A stretch of 64,000 nt of DNA from Aureimonas endophytica (GCF_014642635.1 NZ_BMIQ01000008.1:1-64000), one strand, 5' to 3'; shown: positions 9,038 through 18,482, counted from the first letter of the stretch. The notes: generated from the sequence alone by a model not told the origin. Translations and numbers: made by a program.

Positions 9038-9088
9038 GCCCCACCTCCATATGCGAGAACCCGACCCCCGGGCGCTCGGCACAGGCTC

Positions 9089-9104
9089 TGCAATCCCCGT
9101 GCCA
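9089..9104 (-). promoter_or_regulatory. Sigma-54 (RpoN) promoter of the urt operon
   Basis: On the reverse strand the sequence reads TGGCACGGGGATTGCA, which matches TGGCAC-N5-TTGCA exactly, with the GG (-24) and GC (-12) dinucleotides correctly spaced. Transcription would start near 9078, giving a leader of about 40 bases before the urtA ATG at 9037. Sigma-54 promoters of urea and amino-acid importers are commonly switched on by NtrC during nitrogen limitation. No clean NtrC site was found upstream by eye. Confidence 0.85.
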
Positions 9105-9368
9105 AGCGCCTCGCCCCAGGCCGCGATGGGGCTCGGATCGCGCGACGCCTCGCCGATCGGGCGGATCTGCCTAAATCCCGCTCGCGGTCTTCATGAGTTG
9201 TTCATAATTTCGGCACGCCAACGCCATAATGTGATCAGTGGAACCCAAAGCCGTCGCTTGGCGGGCCAAGCAATTGTGCAATCGGCGCTTTCGGGCGCAT
9301 GCTAAGCGGCGTGACGAGCTTTCGGCGGCAGCGCCGGCAGGGCTCCCGCCCGTGACGCAAAGGATGGA
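9105..9368. other. Intergenic region between urtA and hpnA
   Basis: About 260 bases lie between the urtA promoter and hpnA. They should hold activator sites for the sigma-54 promoter and the hpn promoter. GCAATTGTGCAAT near 9270-9282 is the only stretch faintly like an NtrC half-site pair, and it is not convincing. No coding sequence is supported. Confidence 0.4.
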
Positions 9369-10415
9369 ATGCCCGACGGCATGCTCGAAAGCCCCCTTCT
9401 CGCGAAGCCCACCGATTCCGAGCTTGGGCCGGTGCTGGTGACGGGTGCCAGCGGCTTTCTCGGTTCGGCGCTGGTGCGGCGGTTTCGCGCCGCCGGCTAT
9501 CCGGTGCGGGCGCTGGTGCGCGGCGGGAGCCCGCGCACCAATCTCGACCTGCCCGATCTCGAACTTGCGACCGGCGATCTCGGCGATCCGGCCTCGCTGC
9601 GCCGGGCGCTCGCCGGCATGCGCTATCTCGTGCACGCGGCGGCCGACTATCGGCTCTGGGCGCGCGATGCGGGCGAGCTCGACCGCACCAATGTCGACGG
9701 CACGCGGCGGCTGATGCAGGCGGCGCGCGAGGCGGGCACCGAACGCATCGTCTATACGAGCAGCGTCGCGGTGCTCGCGCCGCCGCGCGAGGCGGGGCGG
9801 CGCTCCAGCGAGAGCGACGGGCTCCTTCCCGACCAGGCGATCGGCGCCTATAAACGCAGCAAGGTCCTGGCCGAGGCGGTGGTGCGCGATTTCGCGGCGG
9901 AGGGCCTCCCCGTCGTCATCGTCAATCCCTCGACGCCGATCGGCCCGCGCGACGTGAAGCCGACGCCGACCGGCCGCGTCATCGTCGAGGCCGCCTCCGG
10001 GCGGATGCCGGCCTTCGTCGATACCGGCCTCAACCTCGCCCATGTCGACGATGTCGCGGACGGCCATCTCCTCGCCCTCCGGCACGGGCGGATCGGCGAG
10101 CGCTATATTCTCGGCGGCGAGGACGTGATGCTTTCGGCCATGCTGGCGGAGATCGCCCGCCAGCTGGGGCGCCGCCCGCCGAAGATCCGCCTGCCGGTCG
10201 GCGCCGTCATGCCGCTCGCCGCCGTCGCGGAGGGCATGGCGCGCGTCACCGGGCGGGCGCCCTTCGTCAGCTTCGACGCCCTGCGCATGGCGCGCTACCG
10301 CATGTTCTTCGACGATGCGAAGGCGCGGCGCGAGCTCGGCTATCGCAGCCGGCCCTATCAGGCGGCGATCGGCGACGCGCTCGCCTGGTTCCGGCAGGCA
10401 GGGATGATCGCATGA
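9369..10415 (+). CDS. hpnA: Hopanoid-associated sugar epimerase HpnA
   Basis: NAD-dependent epimerase/dehydratase of the extended SDR family, associated with building the hopanoid side chain. 348 residues. The Rossmann motif VLVTGASGFLGSALV starts near residue 22. The catalytic YxxxK appears as YKRSK within GAYKRSKVLAEAVV, and NPSTPIGPRDVKPTPTG is typical of HpnA. The start at 9369 follows an AAGGA ribosome site; an ATG four codons later is also possible. It is the first gene of the tightly packed hpn operon and overlaps hpnB by 4 bases. Confidence 0.92.
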   Translation: MPDGMLESPLLAKPTDSELGPVLVTGASGFLGSALVRRFRAAGYPVRALVRGGSPRTNLDLPDLELATGDLGDPASLRRALAGMRYLVHAAADYRLWARDAGELDRTNVDGTRRLMQAAREAGTERIVYTSSVAVLAPPREAGRRSSESDGLLPDQAIGAYKRSKVLAEAVVRDFAAEGLPVVIVNPSTPIGPRDVKPTPTGRVIVEAASGRMPAFVDTGLNLAHVDDVADGHLLALRHGRIGERYILGGEDVMLSAMLAEIARQLGRRPPKIRLPVGAVMPLAAVAEGMARVTGRAPFVSFDALRMARYRMFFDDAKARRELGYRSRPYQAAIGDALAWFRQAGMIA

Positions 10416-11575
10416 CGATCCTCGCCGGTCTCGCCCTCCTCGCCTGGCTCGTGCTCCTCTTCGGCCGGGGCGCCTTCTGGCGCCTGGGGCCGGACATGCT
10501 GGGGCAGAGCATCGCGCCGGAGGGGCCGGCACCCTCGATCCTCGCCGTCGTTCCGGCGCGCGACGAGGCGGAGGTCATCGCCCGCACCCTGCCCTCGCTC
10601 CTCGCGCAGACCTATGCCGGGCGCTTCCACGTGCTTCTCGTCGACGACGGCAGCGAGGACGGCACCGCCGCGATCGCCCGGCGCGCCGCGGCGGCAAGCG
10701 GCCATGCCGAGCGCCTCACCGTTCTCGCCGCCCGGCCCCTGCCGGCGGGCTGGACCGGCAAGCTCGCCGCGATGGCGGAAGGGCTGGCCTGGGCGCGAAT
10801 CCAGGCCGAGACGCCGGATCTCGTCCTCTTCACCGATGCCGACATCGCCTATGGGCCGGGCACGCTCGCGCGGCTCGCCGGCGAGGCGGCGGCGCGCGGC
10901 ACCGTCCTCGCCTCGCTGATGGTGAAGCTGAAGGCGACGAGCCCGGCCGAACGCCTGCTCGTGCCGGCCTTCGTCTTCTTCTTCCGCATGCTCTACCCTT
11001 TCGCCTGGGTGCGCGATCCGAAGCGACGTTGCGCGGCCGCCGCCGGCGGCTCGATGCTGGTCGATCGCCGCGCCCTGGAGGCGGCCGGCGGCCTCGCCGC
11101 GATTCGCGGCGCCCTCATCGACGACTGCGCCCTCGGCGCGCTGATGAAGCGGCAGGGCCCGGTCTGGCTCGGCCTGACGGACGAGGTTCGGAGCCTGCGC
11201 GACTATCCGCGCGTCGCGGACATCCGGCGCATGGTGGCGCGCTCCGCCTATACGGAACTGCGCCATTCGCCGCTTCGCCTCGTCCTCGCGCTCGCCGGCC
11301 TCGGCCTCGTCTTCCTCGTGCCGCCGCTTGCGGCGCTCTTCGGCCATGGCGCGGCGCGCCTTTTCGGCCTTCTCGCCTTCGTCGGCATGAACCTCGCCTT
11401 CCTGCCGATGGTCCGGTTCTATCGCGCGCCCTGGTGGACAGCGCCCGCGCTGCCTGCGATTGCTGCGGCCTATGCGCTCTTCACGCTCGATTCGGCGCTC
11501 CAGCATTGGCGCGGCCGTGGCGGGGCCTGGAAGGGACGGTTGCAGGCGGTGCCGGGAAAGACGGCTGGAACATGA
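10412..11575 (+). CDS. hpnB: Hopanoid-associated glycosyltransferase HpnB
   Basis: Family-2 glycosyltransferase anchored in the inner membrane. 387 residues. It has an N-terminal hydrophobic segment, then SILAVVPARDEAEVIARTLPSL and VLLVDDGSEDGT (nucleotide-sugar fold). The DxD metal motif is in LVLFTDADIAYG. Three hydrophobic segments lie near the C terminus. The substrate is unproven; the family occurs with hopanoid genes. Start ATGA overlaps hpnA and stop overlaps hpnC, so translation is coupled. Confidence 0.92.
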   Translation: MTILAGLALLAWLVLLFGRGAFWRLGPDMLGQSIAPEGPAPSILAVVPARDEAEVIARTLPSLLAQTYAGRFHVLLVDDGSEDGTAAIARRAAAASGHAERLTVLAARPLPAGWTGKLAAMAEGLAWARIQAETPDLVLFTDADIAYGPGTLARLAGEAAARGTVLASLMVKLKATSPAERLLVPAFVFFFRMLYPFAWVRDPKRRCAAAAGGSMLVDRRALEAAGGLAAIRGALIDDCALGALMKRQGPVWLGLTDEVRSLRDYPRVADIRRMVARSAYTELRHSPLRLVLALAGLGLVFLVPPLAALFGHGAARLFGLLAFVGMNLAFLPMVRFYRAPWWTAPALPAIAAAYALFTLDSALQHWRGRGGAWKGRLQAVPGKTAGT

Positions 11576-12453
11576 CGGTCGCGGCGAAGAAGGCCTTTTC
11601 CAAGACGCATCGCGGCGAGAACTTTCCCGTGGCCTCGCGCCTCGTCGCCGCGCGCCACCGGCCGGCGATCCTCGCCTTCTACCGCTTCGCCCGCGCCGCC
11701 GACGACATCGCCGACGATCCGGCGATGGAGCCGGACGAGAAGCTGCGCCAGCTCGACGCGATGGAGGCGACGCTGTTCGGCGAGGCCGACCTGCCCCATG
11801 CCGTGCCGCTGCGCCAGATCCTCGCCGAACGTCACTTCTCCGCCCGCCACCCCTGCGATCTCCTTGCCGCCTTCCGGCGGGACGTGACGAAGACGCGCTA
11901 TCGCGACTGGGACGATCTGATGGATTATTGCAGCGTTTCGGCGATGCCGGTCGGGCGCTTCGTGCTCGACGTGCATGGCGAGCGCCAGTCGACCTGGGAG
12001 GCCTCGGACGCGCTCTGCGCCGCGCTGCAGGTGATCAACCATCTCCAGGACTGCGCGAAGGATCATCGCGAACTGGACCGGGTCTATCTGCCGCTCGACA
12101 CCTTGCAAGCCCATGGCGCGAAGGTCGAGGATCTCGCCCGGCCCAAGGCGACGAGCGAACTGCGCCAGACGATCGCGGCGCTCGCCGAGGCGACGGCGGC
12201 GCTTCTGACGATCAGCGCGCCGCTCGCCCGCGACGTGCGCGACCGCCGGCTGGGGCTGGAGATCGCGGCGATCCAGCGACTGGCGGAAGTGCTGGTCGCC
12301 CGCCTGCGCGAGCGCGACCCGCTCGGCGAGCGCGTCCATCTCGGCAAGGCCGAGGCGGCCATGGTCTCGGTGCGCGCGATGCTGGCGGCCTATGCCGATT
12401 CCCGCGATCTCGAAAAGGCCCGCCGGCGCCGGCGGGCGGGGCCGAAGCCATGA
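11572..12453 (+). CDS. hpnC: Squalene synthase HpnC (hydroxysqualene synthase)
   Basis: In the HpnCDE route, HpnC converts presqualene diphosphate to hydroxysqualene. 293 residues of the squalene/phytoene synthase fold. The first aspartate-rich motif is DDIAD (44-48) in FARAADDIADD; the second region is DCAKDHRELDRVYLP. The ATG at 11572 overlaps the hpnB stop (ATGA). Longer upstream open frames run through hpnB and are not used. Confidence 0.93.
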   Translation: MTVAAKKAFSKTHRGENFPVASRLVAARHRPAILAFYRFARAADDIADDPAMEPDEKLRQLDAMEATLFGEADLPHAVPLRQILAERHFSARHPCDLLAAFRRDVTKTRYRDWDDLMDYCSVSAMPVGRFVLDVHGERQSTWEASDALCAALQVINHLQDCAKDHRELDRVYLPLDTLQAHGAKVEDLARPKATSELRQTIAALAEATAALLTISAPLARDVRDRRLGLEIAAIQRLAEVLVARLRERDPLGERVHLGKAEAAMVSVRAMLAAYADSRDLEKARRRRRAGPKP

Positions 12454-13316
12454 GTCTCGGCGCGATCCGCAACGAGAGCTTCGCCGGCGAGGAGGAGCCG
12501 CGCGCGGAAGACCTGCCGCCGGTCTCCAGCTCCTTCTATCTCGGCCTGCGCATCCTGCCGCGCGAGCAGCGCCTCGCCATGTACGCGGTCTACGCCTTCT
12601 GCCGTGCCGTGGACGACGTCGCCGACACGCCAGGGCCGGCGGAGGAGCGGCTGCGCCGGCTGGAGGGCTGGAGGGCTGCGATCGGCGAGCTCTATGCCGG
12701 CGAGGCGCCGCGCCCTTCCCTGGCGGCGCTGGCCGGGGCGATCCGGCGGTTCCGGCTGGCGCGCGCGGATTTCGACGCGATCATCGCCGGCATGGCGATG
12801 GATGTGCGCGGCGAGACGGAACGGCCCGACGAGGCGGCGCTCGACCTCTATTGCGACCGGGTCGCCAGCGCGCCGGGCCGCCTGTCGGTCCGCGTCTTCG
12901 GTCTGGAGGAGGCGCCGGGCCTCGCCCTCGCCCACCATCTCGGCCGCGCGCTGCAACTCACCAATATCCTGCGCGACGTGGACGAGGATGCGGAGATGGG
13001 CCGGCTCTACCTGCCGCGGGAACTCCTCGCCGAAGCGGGTCTTGGCGCCCTCGCCCTGCCCGACCTCCTCGCCGATCCGCGCCTGACGCAGCCCTGCGCC
13101 ATTCTCGCCGAGCGGGGCCGCCGGCATTTCGCCGAGGCGCGGGCGATCATGGACGGCGTGCCGCGCGACAGGGTGCGCGCTCCGCGCCTGATGGCGGCCG
13201 CCTATGCGCCGCTGCTCGAACGGCTCGCAGCGCGCGGCTGGGCGCCGCCGCGCCAGCGCATCGCCAAGCGCAAGCGCGACCTGATGGGCGCGGTGCTGAG
13301 ATTCGGCCTTCTCTGA
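12450..13316 (+). CDS. hpnD: Presqualene diphosphate synthase HpnD
   Basis: Condenses two farnesyl diphosphates to presqualene diphosphate, the first step of the HpnCDE squalene route. 288 residues, squalene/phytoene synthase family. It has DDVAD (55-59) in FCRAVDDVADT and the second motif LRDVDEDAEMGRLYLP. The ATG at 12450 overlaps the hpnC stop. HpnC and HpnD are paralogues; assignment follows gene order and the fuller second aspartate motif here. Confidence 0.93.
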   Translation: MSLGAIRNESFAGEEEPRAEDLPPVSSSFYLGLRILPREQRLAMYAVYAFCRAVDDVADTPGPAEERLRRLEGWRAAIGELYAGEAPRPSLAALAGAIRRFRLARADFDAIIAGMAMDVRGETERPDEAALDLYCDRVASAPGRLSVRVFGLEEAPGLALAHHLGRALQLTNILRDVDEDAEMGRLYLPRELLAEAGLGALALPDLLADPRLTQPCAILAERGRRHFAEARAIMDGVPRDRVRAPRLMAAAYAPLLERLAARGWAPPRQRIAKRKRDLMGAVLRFGLL

Positions 13317-14596
13317 TGGCCGGCCGCGTCCATATCGTCGGCGCCGGGCTCGCCGGGCTCGCCGCCGCCGAAACCTTGCTCGCCGCCGGCCATCGGCCCT
13401 CGGTCTACGAGGCCGCCCCGCAGGCGGGCGGGCGCTGCCGCTCCTATCACGACGCGGCGCTCGGCCTCACCATCGACAACGGCAACCATCTGCTTCTGTC
13501 CGGCAACCATGCCGCGCTCGACTATGTGGCGCGGATCGGCGGATCGGCGGCGCTGCATGTCGAGCCCGAATGCGCCTTTCCCTTCATGGATCTGGCGAGC
13601 GGCGAGCGCTGGGTGCTGCGCCCGAATGCCGGCCGCCTGCCGCGCTGGATCTTCGATCCGCGCCGGCGGGTGCCGGGGAGCCGCGCCGGCGACTATCTCG
13701 CGCCGCTGCGCCTGTTCCTCGCTGGCCCCCGCCGCCGGCTCGGCGCGGTGATGGCGACGGAAGGGCCGGTCTACGACCGGCTCTGGCGCCCGCTGCTGCT
13801 TGCCGCCCTCAACACCGACCCGGCCGAGGCTTCGGCGCGCCTCGCCGCCAATCTGATGCGCGAGACGCTGGCGCTCGGCGGCGAGGCCTGCCGGCCGGTG
13901 ATCGCCCGGAACGGCCTCGGCGCCGCCCTGGTCGATCCGGCCGTCGATCTCCTGGAGCGCCGCGACGCGCCGGTGCGCTTCGGCGCGGCTCTGCGCGCGC
14001 TCCGCTTCGAGGCCGGGCGCGTCGCCGGACTCGGCTTCGCGACGGGCGAGGTTCCGCTCGCCCAGGAGGATACGGTGATCCTCGCCCTGCCGCCCGGCAT
14101 CGCGGCCTCGCTCCTCCCCGGCCTCACGGTGCCGCTGGAGCATCGCGCCATCGTCAACGCGCATTTCCGCACCGCCCCGCCGGCCGGGATGCCGGCGCTG
14201 ATCGGCCTCGTCCACTCCCTCAGCGAATGGATCTTCGCCTTTCCCGACCGCCTGTCGGTGACGATCAGCGGCGCCGACCATCTGCTCGACCGCCCGCGCG
14301 AGGCGCTCGCCGCCGAGATCTGGCGCGAGGTGGCGCATGTCGCCGGCCTGCCGGCCGAGCCGATGCCGCCCTGGCAGATCATCCGCGAGAAGCGCGCCAC
14401 CTTCCGCGCGACGCCGGAACAGGTGGCGCGGCGGCCGAACACGGACACGGCCCATCCGAACCTCTTCCTCGCCGGCGACTGGACGCAGACCGGACTTCCC
14501 GCCACCATCGAAGGCGCGATCCGCTCCGGGCGCAAGGCGGCGAGCCACGCCCTGCGCCGGCTGGAACGCGGCGCCGACAACCGCATGGCCGCATGA
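13316..14596 (+). CDS. hpnE: Hydroxysqualene dehydroxylase HpnE
   Basis: FAD-dependent amine-oxidase-type enzyme that reduces hydroxysqualene to squalene, completing the HpnCDE route. 426 residues. The dinucleotide fold is VHIVGAGLAGLAAAETLLAAG (from residue 5) followed by VYEAAPQAGGRCRS. The C-terminal FAD motif is NLFLAGDWTQTGLPATIEGAIRSG. The ATG at 13316 overlaps the hpnD stop by one base. Confidence 0.93.
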   Translation: MAGRVHIVGAGLAGLAAAETLLAAGHRPSVYEAAPQAGGRCRSYHDAALGLTIDNGNHLLLSGNHAALDYVARIGGSAALHVEPECAFPFMDLASGERWVLRPNAGRLPRWIFDPRRRVPGSRAGDYLAPLRLFLAGPRRRLGAVMATEGPVYDRLWRPLLLAALNTDPAEASARLAANLMRETLALGGEACRPVIARNGLGAALVDPAVDLLERRDAPVRFGAALRALRFEAGRVAGLGFATGEVPLAQEDTVILALPPGIAASLLPGLTVPLEHRAIVNAHFRTAPPAGMPALIGLVHSLSEWIFAFPDRLSVTISGADHLLDRPREALAAEIWREVAHVAGLPAEPMPPWQIIREKRATFRATPEQVARRPNTDTAHPNLFLAGDWTQTGLPATIEGAIRSGRKAASHALRRLERGADNRMAA

Positions 14597-16593
14597 CCGA
14601 CGACTTTCTTTCCGACGACGCCTCCCTCGCCCCCTTCGCCGAAGCGGAGGCCGCACCGCCGCCTTCGCCGGTGACGCTGGAGGACCGCATCGCCCGCGCC
14701 ACCGCCGGCCTCCTCAAGCTTCAGAAGCCGGACGGCCATTTCTGCTTCGAGCTCGAGGCGGACGCGACGATCCCCTCCGAATATGTGCTCCTTCTGCACT
14801 GGCTCGGCGAGGAGAACCGCGCGCTGGAGGCGAAGATCGGCGTCTATCTCCGGCGCATCCAGGGCAGCCATGGCGGCTGGCCGCTCTTCGCCGAGGGCGC
14901 TTTCGACATGAGCGCCAGCGTGAAGGCCTATTTCGCGCTGAAGATGATCGGCGATCCGATCGACGCGCCGCATATGCGCCGGGCGCGCGAGGCGATCCTT
15001 CAGCGCGGCGGGGCGGCTCATGCCAATGTCTTCACCCGCATCCTTCTGGCGCTCTATGGCGAGATCCCCTGGCGCGGCGTGCCGGTCATGCCGGTGGAGA
15101 TCATGGCGCTGCCGCGCTGGTTCCCCTTCCATCTCTCCAAGGTCTCCTACTGGGCGCGCACCGTGCTCGTCCCGCTCCTCGTGCTCCAGGCGCTGAAGCC
15201 GAAGGCGGCCAATCCGCGCGGCACGGGCATCGCCGAACTCTTCGTCGCCCCGCCGGACGAGGTGCGGTCCTGGCCGAAGGGGCCGCACCAGGTGGCGCCC
15301 TGGTCGCAGATCTTCGGCGGCATCGACCGCGTGCTGCAACGCGCCGAGCCGCGCTTTCCGAAGGCCGCCCGCCGACGCGCGATCGCGCGCGCCGTCGCCT
15401 TCGTCGACCAGCGCCTGAACGGTGCCTCCGGTCTCGGCGCGATCTATCCGGCCATGGCCAATGCGGTGATGATGTACGAGGCGCTCGGCGTGCCGCGCGA
15501 CGATCCGCGCGTCGTCACGGCGCGCGCCGCGATCGAGGGTCTCCTGGTCATCGGGGAAACCGAGGCCTATTGCCAGCCCTGCCTCTCACCCGTCTGGGAC
15601 ACGGCGCTCGCCGCCCATGCCCTGATCGAGGCGGGCGGCGCGGCGAGCGACCGCGCCAAGGCCGGGCTCGACTGGCTGCGCCCGCTCCAGGTGCTCGACC
15701 ATAAGGGCGACTGGGCCGAAACGCGGCCGGATGTGCGGCCCGGCGGCTGGGCCTTCCAATATGCCAATCCCGACTATCCCGATCTCGACGACACCGCCGT
15801 CGTCGCCATGGCGATGGACCGTCTGGCGCGCCAGGGCTGGGCCGGCGCCGAGTTCGAGGAGGCGGTGGCGCGCGGCGCGGAATGGGTCGGCGGGTTGCAG
15901 AGCCGCAACGGCGGCTATGCCGCCTTCGATGCCGACAACACGCATCACCACCTGAACTACATCCCCTTCGCCGATCACGGCGCGCTGCTCGACCCGCCGA
16001 CCGCCGACGTCTCCGCCCGCTGCATCTCGATGTTCGCGCAGCTCGGCGAGACCCCTGCGACGAGCCCACGCCTGAAGGCGGCCGTCGACTATCTCCTGAA
16101 GGAACAAGAAGCCGATGGCAGCTGGTTCGGCCGCTGGGGCACGAACTATGTCTACGGCACCTGGTCGGCGCTCTGCGCCCTCAACGCCGCCGGCTTCGCG
16201 CCTGAGGAACCGGCCCTCGCGAAGGCGGCGGACTGGCTCACCGGCATCCAGAATCCCGATGGCGGCTGGGGCGAGGATGGCGACAGCTATCGCATGGATT
16301 ATCAAGGCTATGTCGCCGCGCCTTCAACCGCTTCGCAAACCGCCTGGGCCTTGCTCGGCCTGATGGCCGCCGGACGGGTCGACCATCCGGCCGTGGCGCG
16401 CGGCATCGACTATCTGGCGCGCGCGCAGGGCGCGGACGGGCTCTGGGACGAGACGCGCTTCACCGCCGTCGGCTTTCCGCGCGTCTTCTATCTGCGCTAT
16501 CATGGCTATTCGAAATTCTTCCCGCTCTGGGCCATGGCGCGCTTCCGCAACCTGCAACAGAGCAACAGCCGGCGCGTCGCGGTGGGGATGTGA
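14593..16593 (+). CDS. shc: Squalene-hopene cyclase
   Basis: Cyclises squalene to hopene/hopanol at the inner membrane. 666 residues, close to the usual size. The acid catalyst motif DxDDTA is DLDDTA at 397-402. QW repeats appear as QKPDGHFCFE, QSRNGGYAAFD, QEADGSWFGRWG, QNPDGGWGED and QGADGLWDE. The start ATG at 14593 overlaps the hpnE stop (ATGA). The fused longer open frame upstream is read-through of another frame. Confidence 0.96.
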   Translation: MTDDFLSDDASLAPFAEAEAAPPPSPVTLEDRIARATAGLLKLQKPDGHFCFELEADATIPSEYVLLLHWLGEENRALEAKIGVYLRRIQGSHGGWPLFAEGAFDMSASVKAYFALKMIGDPIDAPHMRRAREAILQRGGAAHANVFTRILLALYGEIPWRGVPVMPVEIMALPRWFPFHLSKVSYWARTVLVPLLVLQALKPKAANPRGTGIAELFVAPPDEVRSWPKGPHQVAPWSQIFGGIDRVLQRAEPRFPKAARRRAIARAVAFVDQRLNGASGLGAIYPAMANAVMMYEALGVPRDDPRVVTARAAIEGLLVIGETEAYCQPCLSPVWDTALAAHALIEAGGAASDRAKAGLDWLRPLQVLDHKGDWAETRPDVRPGGWAFQYANPDYPDLDDTAVVAMAMDRLARQGWAGAEFEEAVARGAEWVGGLQSRNGGYAAFDADNTHHHLNYIPFADHGALLDPPTADVSARCISMFAQLGETPATSPRLKAAVDYLLKEQEADGSWFGRWGTNYVYGTWSALCALNAAGFAPEEPALAKAADWLTGIQNPDGGWGEDGDSYRMDYQGYVAAPSTASQTAWALLGLMAAGRVDHPAVARGIDYLARAQGADGLWDETRFTAVGFPRVFYLRYHGYSKFFPLWAMARFRNLQQSNSRRVAVGM

Positions 16594-16670
16594 GACCGGG
16601 CCCCTCCGCTGCGCGGACGCATCGGCCGAAGGCGTCTCCACTCCTTGCGCGAAGCACCCGCCATACCGCG

Positions 16671-17351
16671 ATGACGCCTTCGCACAACCAGGGCCCCGTT
16701 CTCGTCGTCAGCGGCCTCGCCGCCGAAGCGCGGATCGTCGCGGGACCCGGCGTCATCGCCATCGCCGCGCCGCCCTCCGCCTTGCCGGCGAAGCTCGCCG
16801 TCTTGACGGAGCCTCCGGCGGTGGTGGTCAGCTTCGGTCTTGCCGGCGGGCTTCACCCCGGTCTGACGCCGGGCATGGTGGTGGTTCCCGATCGCATCAC
16901 AGCGGGCGACCAAACCTGGGACACCACTTCCACGATCACGCGCAAACTGTTGGAAAAGCTGGAGAACGCCGCCATTCCAATCTTTGGTGGGCTGATGGCC
17001 TGCCGGGATGCGCCGGTCCTGACCGCCGCCGCCAAGTCGGCACTTCATCGGGAGACGGGAGCCGTCGCCGTCGATACCGAATCGCAGATCGCCGCAGCCT
17101 ATGCGGCCGAGCGCGGCCTGCCTTTCATCGTCTTGCGCGCCATCTGCGACACGGCGGAAGCCGATCTGCCGCCGCTCGCCATCCGCGCGGTCGCTGCGGA
17201 TGGCCGGCTCGACTGGCCGGCGATCGGCGAGGAGCTGATCCACCGGCCGGGCCAGCTCTTGCAGCTTCCCGGCACGGCGCTCGCGACGTTGCGGGCGATG
17301 CGGGCTCTAGGCCGCGTCCGCCGCTGCCTTGGCCCGCGCCTCGGGCTTTGA
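16671..17351 (+). CDS. hpnG: Hopanoid nucleosidase/phosphorylase HpnG
   Basis: Purine nucleoside phosphorylase-like enzyme that removes adenine from adenosylhopane during side-chain synthesis. 226 residues from ATG 16671. Family blocks are VVVSFGLAGGL, VVPDRI, AVDTESQIAA (nucleoside-binding ExxS region) and FIVLRAICDTAEADLP. A GTG at 16590 overlaps the shc stop and would add 27 low-complexity residues; coupling from there is possible but less likely. Its last 45 bases overlap hpnH on the opposite strand. Confidence 0.88.
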   Translation: MTPSHNQGPVLVVSGLAAEARIVAGPGVIAIAAPPSALPAKLAVLTEPPAVVVSFGLAGGLHPGLTPGMVVVPDRITAGDQTWDTTSTITRKLLEKLENAAIPIFGGLMACRDAPVLTAAAKSALHRETGAVAVDTESQIAAAYAAERGLPFIVLRAICDTAEADLPPLAIRAVAADGRLDWPAIGEELIHRPGQLLQLPGTALATLRAMRALGRVRRCLGPRLGL

Positions 17352-18482
17352 GGCGGTCTCGGCCGTCTTCGCCGCGCGCATCTCGGACAGCTTCATCTGC
17401 ACATTGCGGGAAAAGACGAATTCCGCCTGACGCTGCTTGTCGAGCGGGATCTCGGCCGCCATCGGCCCGTCCGTGCGGATGCCGGCAAGCGCCACCTTCG
17501 CCGCCTTCCAGGGCCGGCGGAAGGCGTCTTCCACGGCCGTCGCCTCGAAGCCGCTATGGACCATGCAGTCGGCGCATTTCTCGTAATTGCCAGTGCCGTA
17601 GGCGTCCCAGTCGGTCTCCTCCATCAGCTCCTTGAAGGTCGCCGCATAGCCTTCGCCGAGAAGGTAGCAGGGCTTCTGCCAGCCGAAGACCGTGCGCGTC
17701 GGATTGCCCCAGGGCGTGCAGTGATAGGTCTGGTTTCCGGCAAGGAAATCAAGGAAGAGCGAGGACTGGTTGAAGCTCCACTTCTTGCCGCCGTCGCCCC
17801 GGCGGAAGACGTCGCGGAAGATCTCCTTCGTCTTCGTCCGGTTGAGGAAATGCTGCTGGTCGGGCGCGCGCTCATAGGCATAGCCGGGCGAGACGGTGAT
17901 GCCGTCGAGGCCGAGCGCCATGGCCTCGTCGAAGAAATTCGCGATCCGCTCGGGATCGGCATTGTTGAAGAAGGTCGCGTTGATCGTGACGCGGAAGCCC
18001 TTCTCCTTGGCGAGGCGGATCGCCGCCACCGCCTTGTCGTAGATCCCCTCCCGGCAGACGGAGGAATCGTGCATCTCCTTGTCGCCGTCGAGATGGATAG
18101 ACCAGGTGAAATAAGGGTTCGGCTGGTAGGCGTCGATCTTCTTCTCGAGAAGGATCGCATTGGTGCAGACGATGGTCGTCTTCCGCCGCCGCACGAGTTC
18201 GGCCACGACCTGCGGCAGTTCCTTGTGGATCAGCGGCTCGCCGCCGGCGATCACCACCACCGGCGCGCCGCATTCCTCAGCGGCGCCGATGCAGTCCTCG
18301 TAGGAGAGGCGCTTGTTCAGGATCTCGTCGGGATAGTCGATCTTGCCGCAGCCGGCGCAGGCGAGATTGCAGCGGAAGAGAGGCTCCAGCATCAGGACGA
18401 GCGGGTAGCGCTTGCGGCCCGCCAGATGCTGACGAAGGATATAGCTGCCGACGGCGGCCGCCTGACGAAGGGGAATGGACAA
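17307..18482 (-). CDS. hpnH: Adenosyl-hopene transferase HpnH (radical SAM)
   Basis: Radical SAM enzyme that joins a 5'-deoxyadenosyl group to hopene, the first step of C35 hopanoid side-chain formation. 391 residues. The iron-sulfur motif CNLACAGC (CX3CX2C) lies near residue 40 and AGGEPL is the SAM-binding GGE. The C-terminal cysteines CTPWG and KCADCMVH are typical of HpnH. TTG at 18482 is proposed as start because SIPLRQAAAVGSYILRQHL matches the family N terminus; a GGTGA ribosome site precedes it. The longer ATG start at 18587 adds 35 unrelated residues. The gene is convergent with and overlaps hpnG, and divergent from hpnN. Confidence 0.92.
   Translation of the reverse strand: MSIPLRQAAAVGSYILRQHLAGRKRYPLVLMLEPLFRCNLACAGCGKIDYPDEILNKRLSYEDCIGAAEECGAPVVVIAGGEPLIHKELPQVVAELVRRRKTTIVCTNAILLEKKIDAYQPNPYFTWSIHLDGDKEMHDSSVCREGIYDKAVAAIRLAKEKGFRVTINATFFNNADPERIANFFDEAMALGLDGITVSPGYAYERAPDQQHFLNRTKTKEIFRDVFRRGDGGKKWSFNQSSLFLDFLAGNQTYHCTPWGNPTRTVFGWQKPCYLLGEGYAATFKELMEETDWDAYGTGNYEKCADCMVHSGFEATAVEDAFRRPWKAAKVALAGIRTDGPMAAEIPLDKQRQAEFVFSRNVQMKLSEMRAAKTAETASKPEARAKAAADAA

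Noticed and set aside
9260-9300. NtrC binding sites upstream of the sigma-54 promoter
   Set aside because: Only a weak resemblance (GCAATTGTGCAAT); no good match to the dyad consensus was found by eye.
10358-11506. 382-residue reverse frame opposite hpnB
   Set aside because: It is antisense to a coupled hpn gene, with no start context or domain.
13202-15339. Long reverse open frames opposite hpnE and shc
   Set aside because: These are shadows of high-GC coding DNA; the forward frames carry the FAD and DxDDTA motifs.
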